Source: Malurus cyaneus samueli (Eukaryota; Chordata; Aves; Passeriformes; Maluridae). Taken from it: a DNA stretch of 64,000 nucleotides. Both the position numbers and the translations under genes were made by a program. The notes under the pieces are model-generated. The model ran no database searches and was not told the DNA's origin. It saw only the letters and a program-made list of their open reading frames with translations. Shown here in pieces: positions 25,581 to 38,632 of the stretch (position 1 is its first letter; each line of letters opens with the position of its first letter). The DNA lies in NCBI GenBank assembly GCA_009741485.1, contig CM019236.1, positions 27,150,158 through 27,214,157 of the forward strand, read 5' to 3'.

Positions 25581-27551
25581 GAAAAACTCTTTGCTTTCAT
25601 AGATTATTGATCCTGGTACAATAAACTATGGCAGAACTGTAATCTTGCTATTCTTACACATTTGTGAGTTCAATGAAGGGGAATAAGACTCTAATATCTG
25701 AATATGACATTTCAATTTTGGACACATAATATAAACATAATTTATTTTAAAACTGAGTTTAAAAGCCTTTAAGACAGATATTTGGAAACGTTCTTTCTTT
25801 ATTGCATATGGACTTAACTATACTTTTTTTTAACATCTAGTAGGTATTATCTGAAAGTTATCTCTTAAAAGCAAGGAAACAAACAAATGAAGAACCACAA
25901 TCAGTTTCACTAAAATGTGGGCCTGGAGTTTTACCCAGAAGCAGTTTGAAAAATAAAGTGCAATGCTTTTTTTTTGCAATCATTACACTGATGGGGAGAG
26001 CAAGAGCCCTGAGGTCTTGCAGGAATCTGATGTTTACAGTGTGTATCTGTGCAGCATGACTGCCAAATCATTAAACCACCTTCAAACAGAAGTCCTAGCT
26101 GAGACAGGTGTTAGCACAGTGGGTACCGCAGAGGATAGAGGTGGTGTTGGATGCTGTAGAAGACAAATACTTTACAACTCAAATTATGAGTGGACTACTA
26201 CAGATCTGGCTACAGCTGAGCAAGGCTGATGCCAGCCATTGATTTAATGTTCGCACACACCAACCCTCACTAATTCAAAAAGGCAAGGTCATTTTAATTC
26301 TCTTTGTCTCCTTTTTTTTTTTTTTATTAAAGCAGCAAGTGTTCCCAGGAAGTCTGCAAAAATGTTAAGTATTGTGTTTATATTTTAGTTTATCTACCAC
26401 AGTTAGAGCACAGAATTTCTAACAGGACAGGTGTTATAAAAGAATCCTTTGATTCATGAAGCTTTTGACATAATCACAAAATTGTTTAAGTGAGGATTTG
26501 TCCATAATAAAGTTAATTCATTTGATTTCTACAAAAGAAGAGACTAATAATACTGACAGATCTCAGGCTTCACTGTATCATTGTGTTTTGCTGCCCAAAG
26601 TATTTATATTGTTATTAAAGCTTTCTCCACAGATATAGGATAGCAAAATACTGATACATGAAATCTATACATATATAAACTTTAATCTGGGAATGTGAAT
26701 AAGATTAAATGAATGACATTTTTTTAATAATTTGAATGTGTGTTGAAAACAAAATGTCTATTTTCTCATCTTTTTGGAACAAAACCATCAGCAAGGGGAG
26801 AACCAGCACACCAAAAGTTGGAGTTTTTTAAAAAGGATGCAATACTAAAAGCCAACCTTATAGGTATTCATCATGCACTGGAAGACGATGGAGTGTATGA
26901 CATAAAATAAACTCAAAAATTGGTATTATTCATATTTCTCTCTTCTCCAGATGTGTTTACACTGTATTTTGCCCTAAAGAACATGATTTTTAGCTGGGCC
27001 TCTATGCATTTGAGTATCAGAGAAATCTACAAAACAAACCTGTACTTCAAACACAGAATTTTAAAATTGAATTATTAAAATGCTAAAACATTTGAGATTT
27101 CTTTACCTCTTGCCTCCTTATCTAGGATTTCACCTTTAGAAAACCTGCAAAAATAAATAACAAAGATGTTTTATGGGAGCAAAGATATCTGGAGTGAATT
27201 ATTACAATATTACAGTATTTTCTGGGGCCAAATACTGGTCTTCTTTACAGAACTTTATTATCCGTGAATCAACAGAAAGGACAGTAATCCAATCCACTGC
27301 ATAGGTGCACATGGTTAACAGGAACTGGAACCACAAATATAGGGCTACCTTCATGGAAGTGCATGGAAAAAAATCACATGGGTCATGACTTGAATTCAGT
27401 GCCACAAATACAGTCAACATGCCTCTTCCTCCAGTCTTGGAATATGATATCTCATGTTATTTCTGGATCATTTATATATGGGTCTTTTTGGATGTGATTT
27501 TAACAGAGGCAGACTGTCCTTAAGGTCTTCCATCTTTTAGAGAAAAGTGCC
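25581..27551. other. AT-rich non-coding stretch up to the inverted-repeat boundary
   Basis: Single-copy-like sequence with a T run at about 26,312-26,325. I find no counterpart of this stretch on the far side of the palindrome, where an N run interrupts the right arm at 56,440. Confidence 0.5.
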
Positions 27552-29013
27552 CTTATAGAGAAGAAAGTAGAGTGCATTTCATGAAGAGCTAGAGAGAAGA
27601 GAAGACATATTCCACAAAAATATGACAACAACCCTTGCCTCCACAGAAATGTCAAAAAGACTAATCAACCTAATTCAGGAATTTTGGATGTCAGCAGAAA
27701 CCAATCATAAGGGTGTTTTAGCTACATATTCGTGTTATGGGAATATAGAAATCAAATCCCTGTGAACAATTTTCGGAGGATCTTCTTTTATTATTAAAGC
27801 TGGAAAATGTAAGTTTGATGCATTGAGCTTGGCAGATCATAATAGAGAGACTAATTCTGATATATTAAGGAAGGCCAACAACAGTAGTTAACGTGACAAC
27901 ACCAAGCAAAATTAATGTTGTATATGGAGAAACTTCAGTTTTAAAGAGGGATATCAGAAGTGAATTTCACAAAGATATTTGAGAAAAAGAGGCTGTTAAA
28001 ATCATCTGATTAAAAGACTCTCTAAGATTATTTGATTGCTAATAATTGCTAGTTGCTGATCACACTAGTTTAGAAGATAATGTTAAGACAGAGACAATCT
28101 TAACTCTTCTCAAGGAAGAAGGCATAGGGAAACTTCCTCCCCAAAACACAACTCAGTTTTCTAAACTGATTTGCAAAACCTGAAGTTTTGATACCATGCA
28201 CTCACATGGACTTGAAAATTGTTACAAGGGGAATTCTTCACAATATATCTTTTGCCTTGCACAAACCTTTTTAGTTCCTGGCTTATAGAGCAAATGGTCT
28301 GTCTGTCTTATATTGATGCAGCCTACCACACCTAGATTTCGAGCTCAACAGGATGCAAGTATAGTGTAAAAAATTGACTTATAAGAATGATAAACAGTGG
28401 AACCTGAAATGAGTCAGTGAAAAGTGAGAAGACAGCTATCCCTTTTCCTGTTTTGATTTTTTTTTTCCATTAAAAAATACTGGCACCACCTATCTTCATG
28501 ATTTCAAGATGCATCTCTAAGAGTTTGATACAAATGACATGTAGACAAAGTACAATTAGGAAACACACTGTCCAGCTCCTCAGTAAAACAGTTTTAGACT
28601 AAAAATTATAAACACTTTCTTTCTTCTTGATAATTTAGAATGGGATAGAATAGATTAGACTATATTATAAGGTTGTTTTACACCTTGTATGGAGAGAGTT
28701 GGCTATGTTCAAGTTTATATGTATTCACCTTCATTCTTATTTGAATTCCTTTGGTATTTTCAAAACTATTCACATTCCAACATCATTTCAGAATTTCAGC
28801 ATACTTGAAACACTTTCCTGCATGCTACCTGCACATTTAGGAAATTTATTCTTTATTATTCAGCCTGTTGATGAAAATACCAAGTATTACTCGACATAAG
28901 GAAGATCAAATTCCCTCTCTGACATCAAACCATCTAATATGGTTTATTATCCTTTTCAATACATTTCATACAGTTTTTACATGAAGGTCATAGTTTTCTT
29001 TCTTTAGACACAA
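27552..29013. other. Left arm, AT-rich non-coding part
   Basis: No gene seen. It is mirrored at 54,995-56,439. Confidence 0.55.
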
Positions 29014-29577
29014 TGTCAGAATGACTAGCAAGCAATAAAGAGTATGGGTCTGACTGAGTAAAGTTCACAGCCCTACAGCGCTGCACTAGTGTAGTAGCTG
29101 GTCAGGAGCTGATAACAGAGCAATGTTTTGGTTACTGCCAAGCAGCACTGTTCCTCTGACATTCCTTCCCCCACCAATGGGAATGGGAGTGAGTAAAATC
29201 TCGAGAGGACAACAACCTAGGCCAGCTGACCGCAAATTAGCCAAAGGGACATCCACACCATATAGATGTCAGCTCAGATGCATAAGCCAGAGAGAACATG
29301 AGGCCAATGCGGGGGGCACTCATAGTTTTCAATGTTTTCCTTCTAGAGGAAAATGTACGCCTGCGTGAAGGCCCTACTTCTCAGGAACCATGGGCCTGTT
29401 AATGGGAGAAGAGATATCACCTTTTTTCCTTGCTTATCCTTGCTTTTCATAATAAAACTGCTTTATCTCACCTGCTGGCTGTTTCTCCGTCTTATTCTCC
29501 TCCCATACCCAGAGGAAGGGAGTGACAGAGCAACTCTGGAGGGCCCTGGTCACACCAGTCAGTGTCAAACCTGCGCA
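29014..29577 (+). mobile_element. Solo LTR of an avian endogenous retrovirus, plus strand
   Basis: It begins TGTCAG and ends near CTGCGCA at 29,577, about 564 bases. The internal features fit a common avian ERV LTR family: 'ccaagcagcactgttcctct' in U3, 'ctgaccgcaaattagccaaa', then AATAAAACTGCTTTATCTCA (29,451-29,470) as the polyadenylation region, and the U5 stretch with 'cagaggaagggagtgacaga'. No internal retroviral genes flank it, so it is a solo LTR left by recombination. I could not confirm a target-site duplication by eye. A CR1 fragment follows directly. The copy is mirrored at 54,434-54,994. Confidence 0.75.
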
Positions 29578-30462
29578 GTCAAATACACCATGGATGGTTC
29601 TATGTTGACACACTTGAAGGATAAATGGCGCATCCAGGGAGACCTGGACATAACTTGAGAAGCAGTGGCCATGGGATCTCATAGAGGTTTTAACAAAAAC
29701 CAAGTAAGGATGAATCCACCTGGGTCAGGGGCAACCCTTGTATCAGACACAAGACTGAGGATGGAACACGATGAGAGCCCCTGCTGAGAAGGACGTGAAG
29801 GTCTGCTGGGTGAGAGGCTTGAACAATGACCCAGGCCATGAGCACTCCCAGCCCAGAGACCAAATATGTCCTGGGCTGCAGTCCAAAGCAGGGTGGGCAG
29901 CAGGGCAGGGAGGGCATTGTGGCACTTCTTTCTGCTGCTTGTGAGTACCCAACCTGCAGGGCTGCATCCAGCTCTGGGGTCCCAAGCAAAAGAAGGACAT
30001 GGAATTGTTGGAACAAATCCAGAGGACGCCACAAAAATGATCAGAGGGATGGAGCACCTCTTCTATGAGGAAAGAATAAGACAATTGGGATTGTTCAGTG
30101 TCAAAAAGAGGGTGATCTAATTGTGATCTTCCAGTACCTAACAGAAACCTACAAGAAAGATGGAAAGAGGCTTTCATCTACAAGATGGCTTTTCATCTAC
30201 AAGAGCGTGTAGTGACAGGACATGGGGGAACGCCTTTTAAATGAGTATAGTTTAAATTAGATACTAGTAAAATCTTCTGGGGTGGTGAGGTGCTGGAATA
30301 GACTGCCCAGAGAAGCTATGAATGTCCTGTCCTTTGAAGCGTTCAAGCCAGGTTAGGTGGGGCACTGAGAAACCTGGTTTAGCTGAAGATGTCCCTGTCC
30401 AAAGGAAATATATTATCTTTAAACTCCCTTCCAATGCAAATCGTTCTATGATTCATGACATG
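29578..30462 (+). mobile_element. CR1-type LINE 3' fragment, plus strand
   Basis: Recognisable CR1 segments in order are 'cacttgaaggataaatggcg', then 'gcatccagctctggggtccc' near 29,964, 'gagggatggagcacctcttc' near 30,044, and the end 'atcgttctatgattcatgac' near 30,440-30,459. Only the 3' RT end and the 3' UTR remain. It abuts the solo LTR at its 5' side and is mirrored at 53,563-54,433. Confidence 0.8.
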
Positions 30463-30883
30463 TGGGATCCACTGCTTCTATTTAGTCTAGAAGTGACAGT
30501 TTGTTAATTCAGTTTTAATCCACCATGCCTCTTTTCTAAGTAATTCTCAGTTTTTACTACGTATTACATGTCTTCTAATTATTTACAAATGGCTCGAAAT
30601 TTTGGCCTAACTTTTTCTAGGAAAAAAAAAAAAGGGTAGGTAAAGTAGGTTTTAACACTAATGCTGTTCTGTGAGAAAGAATCATGAAGTGCAATTTTTA
30701 AGTAAATTAAACAATGTTAGACTCAAATGTTTTGGGACACCATTAGCAAGAGGCCTCTAATTAGCCTCTGTGCCACTGATTATGACCCTCTGGAAACTTC
30801 TATTAAGACAGTTCACAAACCAACTCACTATCCACTCATCCATTCCACATTTCCTGGGTTTGGCTAGAAAAATGTTGTAAGAA
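30463..30883. other. Spacer between CR1 fragments
   Basis: AT-rich with nothing recognisable, including an A run at about 30,622. Confidence 0.5.
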
Positions 30884-32060
30884 TTGCAGAATCATAGTTT
30901 GGAAAAAATCTCCAAGATCACTGTGCCCAAACTTTATTGAATGTCACCATGTTACCTAAACCATATCACAGAGTGCCATGTCTAATAATTCCTTGAACAC
31001 TTCCAGGAACAGTGACTCCAACACTTCCCTGGGGAGCCTGTTTCAATGTTAACTCTCTTCTGAAGAGCTTCCTGTTCCTCTGGTCAGTCATGAGAAGCCA
31101 TTTCCCCTCTTGTTCTATTCACGTTACCTGGAAAGAGGCTGACCCCCACTTGCTTACATCAGACCTTCCCTTCAAGCATTGTTGGAGGGGTTAAGGTTTA
31201 CCCCCTGAAATTCCTTTTGTCGCAGCAAAACAACCCCAGCCACCAGCCACTTCTGTTAACGCCTGTCACCAACTTGTTGCCTTTCTTTTGGACACACGCA
31301 ATGTTCTTTTCTTTGTAGGCGGCCAAGACCTATATTAGGTGACAGCCGCATCAGTGCTGAGTAAGAAGAAGGACATATACTTCGTGCTTCTGCGGGCCGA
31401 ACTATGCTGAGCAAGCCAGGGGCCACTGCCTTGTGCCACCTGGGCATGCTCGTGCTCAATGTCGGATTGCTGTCAGTCAATACACCCCAGTCCTCTTCTG
31501 GCAGGAGCTCTCCAGCCACTCTTCCCCAAGCACTGCCTGGGGCTGTCGTCACCCAAGGGCAGGACCCAGCACTTTGCTATGTTGAACCCTGTGCTATCTT
31601 GGCTACCAATTCAGCCTGTCCAAATCCCTCTGTGGAGCCTTCTTACCCTCCAGCAGATCAGCACTCTGACCCGAATCATGTCAAGTGTGAGCTTGCTGGG
31701 GGTGATCCTCTTGCTCAGACCATCGATAAAGCCACTGCACAGGACTGGCTGCCCCAGGTTTGAGCCTTAGGGAACACCACCAGTGAACCGGCCAATAGGG
31801 GGATGTGACCCCTTTCATGACCACTCTTGGACCTGCCCATCCAGACAGTTCCTAACCTAGCAGAGACCAAGCTGTGGGCTGCCAGCTTCTCCAGGAAAAT
31901 ACTGTGGGGGATGGTGCCAAAGGCTTTGCTGTAAGGCCAGGTTGGTTACCTCTGCTAGGTCAGTCATGCAATCATAAAAGGAGATCAGGGTGGTCAAGCA
32001 TAGAGAGATACTGTCAAGAGCCTTCCTCAGAATCAAAGTAGACAATCTCCACTCATCTTC
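30884..32060 (-). mobile_element. CR1-type LINE fragment, minus strand
   Basis: The 3' end lies at about 30,884 ('ttgcagaatcatagtttgga'). It runs through 'ttccttgaacacttccagga' and the 3' UTR. Degraded RT sequence continues until about 32,060, where the motif A region is mirrored by 'caagagccttcctcagaatc'. The pair of head-on CR1 copies here and at 29,578 suggests independent insertions. It is mirrored at 51,975-53,143. Confidence 0.8.
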
Positions 32061-33255
32061 CTGTTACTAGCAGAAGGACTGCACAGGCACTAAAAGAAAC
32101 ACTACAGGTCCTGCTGTCACTAAGACCTGTGTGTTAGAAGTTGTAACCATTCTTATCAACACTTCTGTAATAGGTTTTTTTTATTTTTTTCTCTGTAAAC
32201 ATCACACCTTCACATCCAAGAAAATACCAATTCTTTGATTAGAAGTTTGATTTTGGATAGGAATACATTTTTGGCTTTGTATAGCAAGTATGTTTCTTAG
32301 ATCTGCAAATTGAAAAGGTGAAGTCCAAGAAATCAGTGGAAATGAAGGTAAAAAGATTATTTTTAAATTGTTGAGAAAATGAATACTCGTGGTATTTTTT
32401 TGTGAGCAGACTTTTGCAAAAGACTATTTTGAGCATTGGGCTATGGTAATCAAAGACCAAGATTGCTGTTAAAATGTGTGTGTTCATATGGCATTTCTTT
32501 ATTGATTAACATATTTTTTAAATTCCAGTTTCTGCTTCTACAAATATATTTATAGAATAATTTCTTATTAGTAAGATTAATCACACATATTGCATTTTAT
32601 ATGTTGGCATTTCAGATTTTATCCTTATGCTATTAAGCTAATGTTCCTGATTGATATAACTGTACTGGAGATGTCATTATGCTGACAGAAGCAGATTTTG
32701 GACAGCAGAAATGAATTAATATCGCTCCATAAATACCTGATAGGTCATGTGAGACATGAAAAATAGCTTAGGACAGCTTGTGATCTATTGAAGAAACCCT
32801 GTTTATACCCTCAAAATTTTAGAATTCTCTTGTGTAAGTATTAATGTTAAATTTTAATCAGAGTAGTACTAATAATAACTGGTAAACAGCCAATAATTTT
32901 TTGCAATAATCTACAACCCAATCTCCTACTTGAAGGTACATTTTCTTCTTTCCTCTGCACTTTGTAGCAGCAACAGACAATAAGAGGCAAATAATTTCTT
33001 AATCGGTACATTCTGTCTCTTAATAGCATTTATAAAAGCTATTTCTTACTGGCTGCTTGGTATTAAGATTGGCAGCATGGAACTTCCAGGATGGAAAGAA
33101 TTACAGCAATGAGACCAAGTAATCTAGTCACGTTTACAACTCAGTAAAGCTCCTGTGAAATAGAGAACCAGATTCACATTTCATAAACTTCCACTGAATC
33201 TATCAGAAACATGCCTCATTTAAAACCTTGAGAACTCTGAAAAAGGTCTATGAAA
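32061..33255. other. AT-rich non-coding stretch inside the arm
   Basis: No gene seen. It is mirrored at about 50,809-51,974. Confidence 0.5.
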
Positions 33256-34437
33256 AATCACAGAATACCTGGGATTGGAAGGGACCTCTGTAATTATCTA
33301 GTCCATCATGCCCTGCTAAAGCAGGTCCACCTAGAGCAGGCTGCACAAGACCAGATCTAGGTGGGTTATGAGTATCTCCTAGAGAAAGGGACTCCACAGC
33401 ATGTATGGGTAGCTTGTTCCAGTGCTTGATCATCTTCAAAAGAAGGAGAAGGTTGTCCTCACATTCAGATGGAACTTCCTGTATTTCAGTTTGTTCCAAT
33501 TGCCTCTCATCCTGCTGCTGGGCATGACTGAAGAGAGTCCAGTCCCATCTTGAACATAATCCTTGAATATTGATAAGATCTCTTTTTCAGGTTAAAATGG
33601 CCTAGCTCCCTCAGCCTTCCCTGATAAGAGATGATGCTCCAGTCCCTCACTAATCTTTGTAGCTCTCACTGGGCTCTTCTCCAGTAGTTCTTGTCTTTCT
33701 TGAACTGGACAGCCCAGAAGTGTACACGGTATTCTAAGGCAAAGACTCACCAGTGCAGAGTTAAAGGGGGAGGATCTCCTCCCTAACCTGCTGTCATGCC
33801 CTCCTAACGCCCCCCAGGACACCACTGCCCTTCTTTGCGCACAAGGACACAACAATAAGCCTGGCCTCAGGGACAGCTTGCTGCCTGCCAGGACACCAGG
33901 TCCTTTCTCTGCAGCTCCTTCCCAGCAGCTCAGCCCCAGCCTGATGCAGCTGTCTGGGGTATTCTTCCTCAGTGCAGTTACCCTGCCCTTGCCTTTGTTG
34001 AACAGGATTAGGTTCCTCTCTGCCCCACCTCTGTCCACTCCATGCTCTCACGGAAACACTCAGCTCTCTGGGCTTGTCACCCATTCTCTCACAATTTTGA
34101 GTCACCTGCAAACCTTCTCAGGGCAGCTCTGTCCCTTCATTCAGGTCACTGCAAGATAGCTGAACAGTCCTGTACCCACCACTGACCCCTGTGCAGCACT
34201 GCCAGCCCGGGCCTCCAACTGGACTCGGCATCCTCCTTTGAGATCTGCCCTGCACCCATGTTCTGGATCCTCCTCACCTTGTCCATTCATCAGCCCCCAC
34301 TTCTGAGCTTACTTGTACTTTGTTATGGAAACAGACCAAAAGCCTTGCTCAAGTCCAGTAGATACAGAGCACTCCACTGTCCTTGCCACCTGCCCTGACA
34401 GCCATTGCCATCAATTAGGAGCGCAATCAGCTTGCCA
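33256..34437 (-). mobile_element. CR1-type LINE fragment, minus strand
   Basis: It has the characteristic 3' end 'gattggaagggacctctgta' near 33,271, then 'agggactccacagcatgtat' and a decayed RT region reaching the motif A segment at about 34,340-34,400 ('ccttgctcaagtccagtaga' in antisense). A 148-codon minus-strand frame at 33,592-34,038 is a surviving part of the CR1 coding region: LILFNKGKGRV resembles the family's RT C-terminal half. It is a different CR1 subfamily from the one at 30,884, judged by its 3' end. It is mirrored at 49,657-50,808. Confidence 0.85.
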
Positions 34438-35129
34438 AAACATAATTTCAAAAATCTTGAACGTTCCTACTTTAATGAAAGTTATTCTTTCGCAGATTAT
34501 ACATGTACCTTCAACAAGTGAACACAGATTATCTTCCTCACTGCCTTTACTTTTTGTACACTTAGTATCTAGAGTAGATATTTCCATCGTTTTATTTAAT
34601 TCCTTCAGAGTGTATTGTGATCAATAAATATTAGCATAATTATCCAGGAGCCTTTAATAAAAACTAATAAAAACGATTGTGAAAAATCGAGAAAAGATAT
34701 AGAGAGAAAATGCTGTCCATTTCACTAGCAAAACTCAAACCATAACAATGAGAACAGTTCTATTCTGAAACATCTTTAAAAATAATTTGTTATCCCAGAT
34801 AATTTATGTGAATAATTAAGCCATCTTTAAATAATTAACACAGGACTTGAAGAATCTATTGATTTTAACTTTAGTATGAGTAGTGATTATGGAAGAAAAC
34901 ATTGATGATAATTCCTTAAGCAGTCCCATCAGCTTTCACGAAAATACTGTTATGCCAAAAAAAATGAACACTATATATCATCAAATTAGAACAATTTTCC
35001 TTTTCCTCTTTCTTTTTTTCCCTTTCCCCTTTCCTTTTCCTTTTCTTTTTTTTTTCTTTCAGTAGAATAACTTTTGTAGTAATTGTTTTTCCTTAAAGAG
35101 GATTATAGGATTGTTCATTAAATGACAGA
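34438..35129. other. AT-rich spacer with polypyrimidine tract
   Basis: Contains a C/T-only tract at about 34,996-35,061 built from TTTTCC/CTTTCC units. It is mirrored as a polypurine tract at about 49,058-49,125. Otherwise nothing recognisable. Confidence 0.55.
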
Positions 35130-35230
35130 ATGTACTCATGCTATGGGTACTGATGAGTGGTGATCAGTCAAAGGTGACCACACTGACCTCAATGTCTTTT
35201 CGCAGCATAATGATTCTGTGATTCTGTGAA
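35130..35230 (+). mobile_element. CR1 3' tail fragment, plus strand
   Basis: About 100 bases of a CR1 3' terminus, with 'gattctgtgattctgtgaaa' at 35,210-35,229 as the terminal repeats. The mirrored copy (48,886-48,980) is clearer, with 'cagaatcatttaggctggaa'. Confidence 0.75.
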
Positions 35231-36110
35231 ACGGGTAAAAATATGTCTTTTTGAGTCCTATTCTCAAAAAAAAAAAAATTACTACATTAGCTCTTCCAGG
35301 CCCTTTTTTTTTTTTTTTTTTTCTCCAGGGATTTAAGTCTATTTTTTGAAGAGTATCTTTTAACCAAATTCCAGACAAGTAACAATATCAAAAAAAGGGC
35401 AAGGCACAGGTTATAGATTTATTTACAGGCTGCAGCATCTGTTCATCCCAAGATTAGAATGGAAAGCACCACTGTGCTCAGACGGTGTCTTCTTAACTCA
35501 GCTATTAATACTGAATTTCTTGAAAATGTCTTTCTTGTGTTTGTGTTAAGTGTGTTTAGCATTCTATCTGGTATCTTTAAATGTCATTTGACTGTGGCCA
35601 AAGTACAGACATAATAATACACTGCTACAAAGATATGGTAGAATTTAAAGTTTTGCTTCCTTGTCATGCACATTTGGTTCTATCACCATATACATAAGCC
35701 ACAGAGGAAAGAGTTTAATAAAGAGGATAAAAGTGGTTTAGTCCATTTCAATTTCATGAGTGTATTTTTTTTTTTGCTTGTCTAGTTTAAGTCCTTGCTT
35801 TCTGAACATCAGCAAATATTTTATTCTGACCATACTAAAAGCATCTGTTTCTTAATTTTTTATTTTTTTTGTCCATTATTATGCCAAGTAGATGGCATCA
35901 AATACTTCTTCATTGCCTATATGCTTTGAAACTGCTCCTTTTACACACCTATGTGACTATACGTATGGTCACATGTGCAAACATCTTACTGCAAGTTCAG
36001 TGATCTGCACTGAAGTTTGTGAAAAGCCCGAATGAACATAGACTTTTTCCACTGCTCTCAAATTGCATAGGTTTATGAAAAAAGTTTTGATATCTTATCC
36101 TTAAATGCAG
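35231..36110. other. AT-rich spacer with A and T runs
   Basis: Holds an A run (about 35,266-35,278) and a T run (about 35,304-35,322), then unremarkable AT-rich sequence. Confidence 0.5.
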
Positions 36111-36353
36111 TCACACGTAACCTAAGTAACCTAAGTCAGGATAAGAGTTTTCCCAGTTCCACATTTTCTGAGAGTCAGAATTTGACCATTTTTGTACTTC
36201 ATCAGAAAAACCAGCCTTTGCATTTTCTACCACTTCAGGTTTAATATCCTCAGAAGTCCAGTGATGCTGTTGTCTTTCAGTTGGTCTTAGAATTACGAGG
36301 CAGCCATAGTTAAAGGGATAAAAGGGTTTTTCCTGGGTAATACCCTTTCCCTT
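36111..36353 (-). other. 80-codon open frame without ATG start, next to retroviral leader
   Basis: An open frame on the minus strand from just after a TAA (36,354-36,356) to a TGA at 36,111-36,113. It has no ATG near its beginning. It is the mirror of 47,777-48,019 and has exactly the same length there, although flanking sequence differs by indels. It lies directly downstream (in ERV sense) of the leader and a splice-donor-like AGGTAAGA. The product is acidic, with several Trp near its end. I do not recognise it. It may be a fragment of a retroviral gene or chance. Confidence 0.35.
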
Positions 36354-36568
36354 TTATCTTACCTCCCCTCCATGCTTCTGCGTTACCTTGTGTGGAGCTC
36401 CCCAGTCTCATGGTCCTGGACTGCCTCTCAGTGGCCCCTGTAGCTCCTGAGGAGGGGGTGAAGTGGCAAGTTGCTCTCAATCCAAGTACTGTAGGTTTTG
36501 GGAGTCCTTCCTGTCCCATCTGGGTTGCCAGAATAACTGTTGCCATTTTCAACCTGGAAATAAATTTC
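36354..36568 (-). mobile_element. Endogenous retrovirus leader and primer-binding-site remnant, minus strand
   Basis: Read on the minus strand, 36,530 down to 36,513 is TGGCAACCCAGATGGGAC. This differs by one base from the complement of the 3' end of vertebrate tRNA-Arg (anticodon CCU), as recalled. About 160 bases of leader follow, then AGGTAAGA, a good splice-donor match. On this arm the LTR that should precede the primer site is cut about 38 bases upstream, where block X begins in the opposite orientation. The intact junction is in the right arm at 47,600. Confidence 0.45.
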
Positions 36569-38580
36569 CTAATATGAATAAAGTACAACTGTTGTAAGAG
36601 ATTAACATGTTAAAGCATGTTAGATGTTGAGAAATATGAAAAAACATAAATATAATGTGTATAATAATTAATAATATGAAAATATTAATATATGTCAAAG
36701 CAATAAAATAATCTATAAACTGGAAAATAATAAACAGAATTGTAGCAATTGTCTAGTTCAGAAAGGCTATTATTTGAGTTATTTCTATTCTTTTTCCAGT
36801 AAAATCTAGATTTTCTATTATCAATAAAATCTTAAGCTAGAAGGTCTGCATGTCCTAGACTTTAAAATCAAGAAATTTCCAGCCCAAAATGCTTTTTGAT
36901 TTCTGGAATTCAGCTACTGTCCTTGTGCCAAATTCACCTTGATACAGCTGGACAACTCAGTGCTTATTTCCTAGACAAACAACAGCAAAGCCCTTAAATG
37001 GTTATTCTTTTGACTAAGACAAATTCACCTACCAGAAAAAACAATAAAGAGTCCTTGGTTCGAGTCTTTCCTTCTTTTTTTTTTTTCCTTTCTTTTTTTT
37101 TTTTTTTCCTGGCTAGTCACTGAAAAAAAAAGTCAAAATATTGAAATATAAACTGAAACAAGTCCCTTTGAAAATCTAGGAGATCTAGCTAATTTTGTGG
37201 TTTGTTTTTCCTTCTGCAAAATGTAATTGATCTCTCCTTACCACAAAGTATCGTTAAAAATTTGAATCCAGTAATAGATTACTGTTATGGATTCAAAATT
37301 TTTAGACCAACAAGAAAAGTGAATAGACCATGTAATAATATACATAATAAATAACTTTTATTTGGAAGATGACTTCTTTCTAGGAGGATTTTATTGGTTT
37401 AAACTTTATTTATCTTTGCCATTCTGGCTTTTTTTTATTTCATATAAACACAAATCCTCATATTTTCTTCTGGAAAAAATAACCTAAGTAAATATGTTCC
37501 CTTGCAAAGTTGGCACTAGTAATGAATTGCAGATAATTTACATTAATTGATTGATTGTAGGTGCTGAACAAAACATTTCATTTTAAATATGATGCATGGT
37601 GCTAAAAGATAGGACTGTCAGATCAATAATTCTCTAAGTAGGGTAATTATATTTCAGTGCTAATTGTCTTTAAGTTTCTCATTCACCCAAACAAAAAGTT
37701 AACTCCCAGTATGAACATTTTGCCTGAATAACTTCAAAACATTATTGTTACTTAAAAAATCTATAAAATGATGTGTATTGCACAGAAAATGCATATCTTT
37801 TTACTGACAAAACATATGTTAAAAAAAAATAAATTGCAGTAATCAGTGTCCTTCATATTTAAAGGTATATGTGTGCAGAATTTTAGTAGAGAAAGTATGA
37901 AAATATTTTCTAGTGCTTTCAGAGTACTGACAGGAAAAACAATTTAGTATGCTAAGACCATACTCTGTCCTAAAATAAAGAGTAGCCCATTTCCACATGT
38001 GTGAGTATTTGATTTTTTTTTGTATTGCCAATTGAATCAAGACACTTAATGTATGCAACCAAGAATAAAGGAGAAAAGGCAAGAAAATTCCAGGTTAATG
38101 GAGGTTGCAGCACCACAGAGTTGTAACAGTCATGGAATATAGTGACAGAGGGATTGTGTTAGTTGAATTAATGCAGACTGATTTTGTCTTTTGTTTGCAT
38201 ATATTTGTAAACCTTCCCAGTATTTTTCCCTACCCTTTTCTGCAGCTAGAAGACCAAATATATTCCAGAGCTCTAAACTCTGGGAGCACAAGGTCCCCAT
38301 CGTATCTTGGTTCTTCCTGGGAATGGGATGGGAACAAGGTCTTTCATAAACAAGTGCAGCTAGTACCAAGGGTGGGGCTCCAGAGAAGGTTCTTGACCTG
38401 GGGGAAATTGCACACCACTTGTCCTCCTAATTGGTACTTTTAATCAATTATGTTAATTTCTATAAATCTTTAAAACTGTATTTCTCCCTGTGGGGGTGGG
38501 CTTTGTTCATATTTCTTCCATGAATGTCCCTGGAGCTCCAATAAATGTCCACTTTTATATTCCTTTCTATACTAAAATGA
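36569..38580 (+). repeat. Block X, copy 1
   Basis: About 2.0 kb starting 'taatatgaataaagtacaac' and ending 'ttctatactaaaatga'. The same block occurs in the same orientation at 45,541-47,570, and its last 0.5 kb again at 39,262-39,772. The two full copies differ mainly by one-base indels in homopolymers. It includes polypyrimidine runs at 37,075-37,109. The last 460 bases look like a retroviral LTR. Confidence 0.85.
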
Positions 38581-38616
38581 TTTATTTTCCAGGTTGAAAA
38601 TGGCAACAGTTATTCT
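38122..38616 (+). mobile_element. LTR-like segment, copy in X1
   Basis: The segment TGTAACAG... to just before TGGCACCC carries an AATAAA signal at about 38,541 and lies immediately upstream of a primer-binding-site-like sequence, as an LTR would. The exact LTR ends are not certain: I do not see clean TG...CA inverted termini adjoining the site. The leader beyond is cut by the N run at 38,633. Confidence 0.4.
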
Positions 38617-38632
38617 GGCACCCAGGATGAGA
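38581..38632 (+). repeat. Stub of block U' at the edge of a gap
   Basis: Fifty-two bases matching the start of U' at about 47,570-47,618, with small differences, before the N run. Block X1 is therefore flanked by U on its left and the start of U' on its right, which is at odds with the X-to-Y junction found after the gap. Confidence 0.8.
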
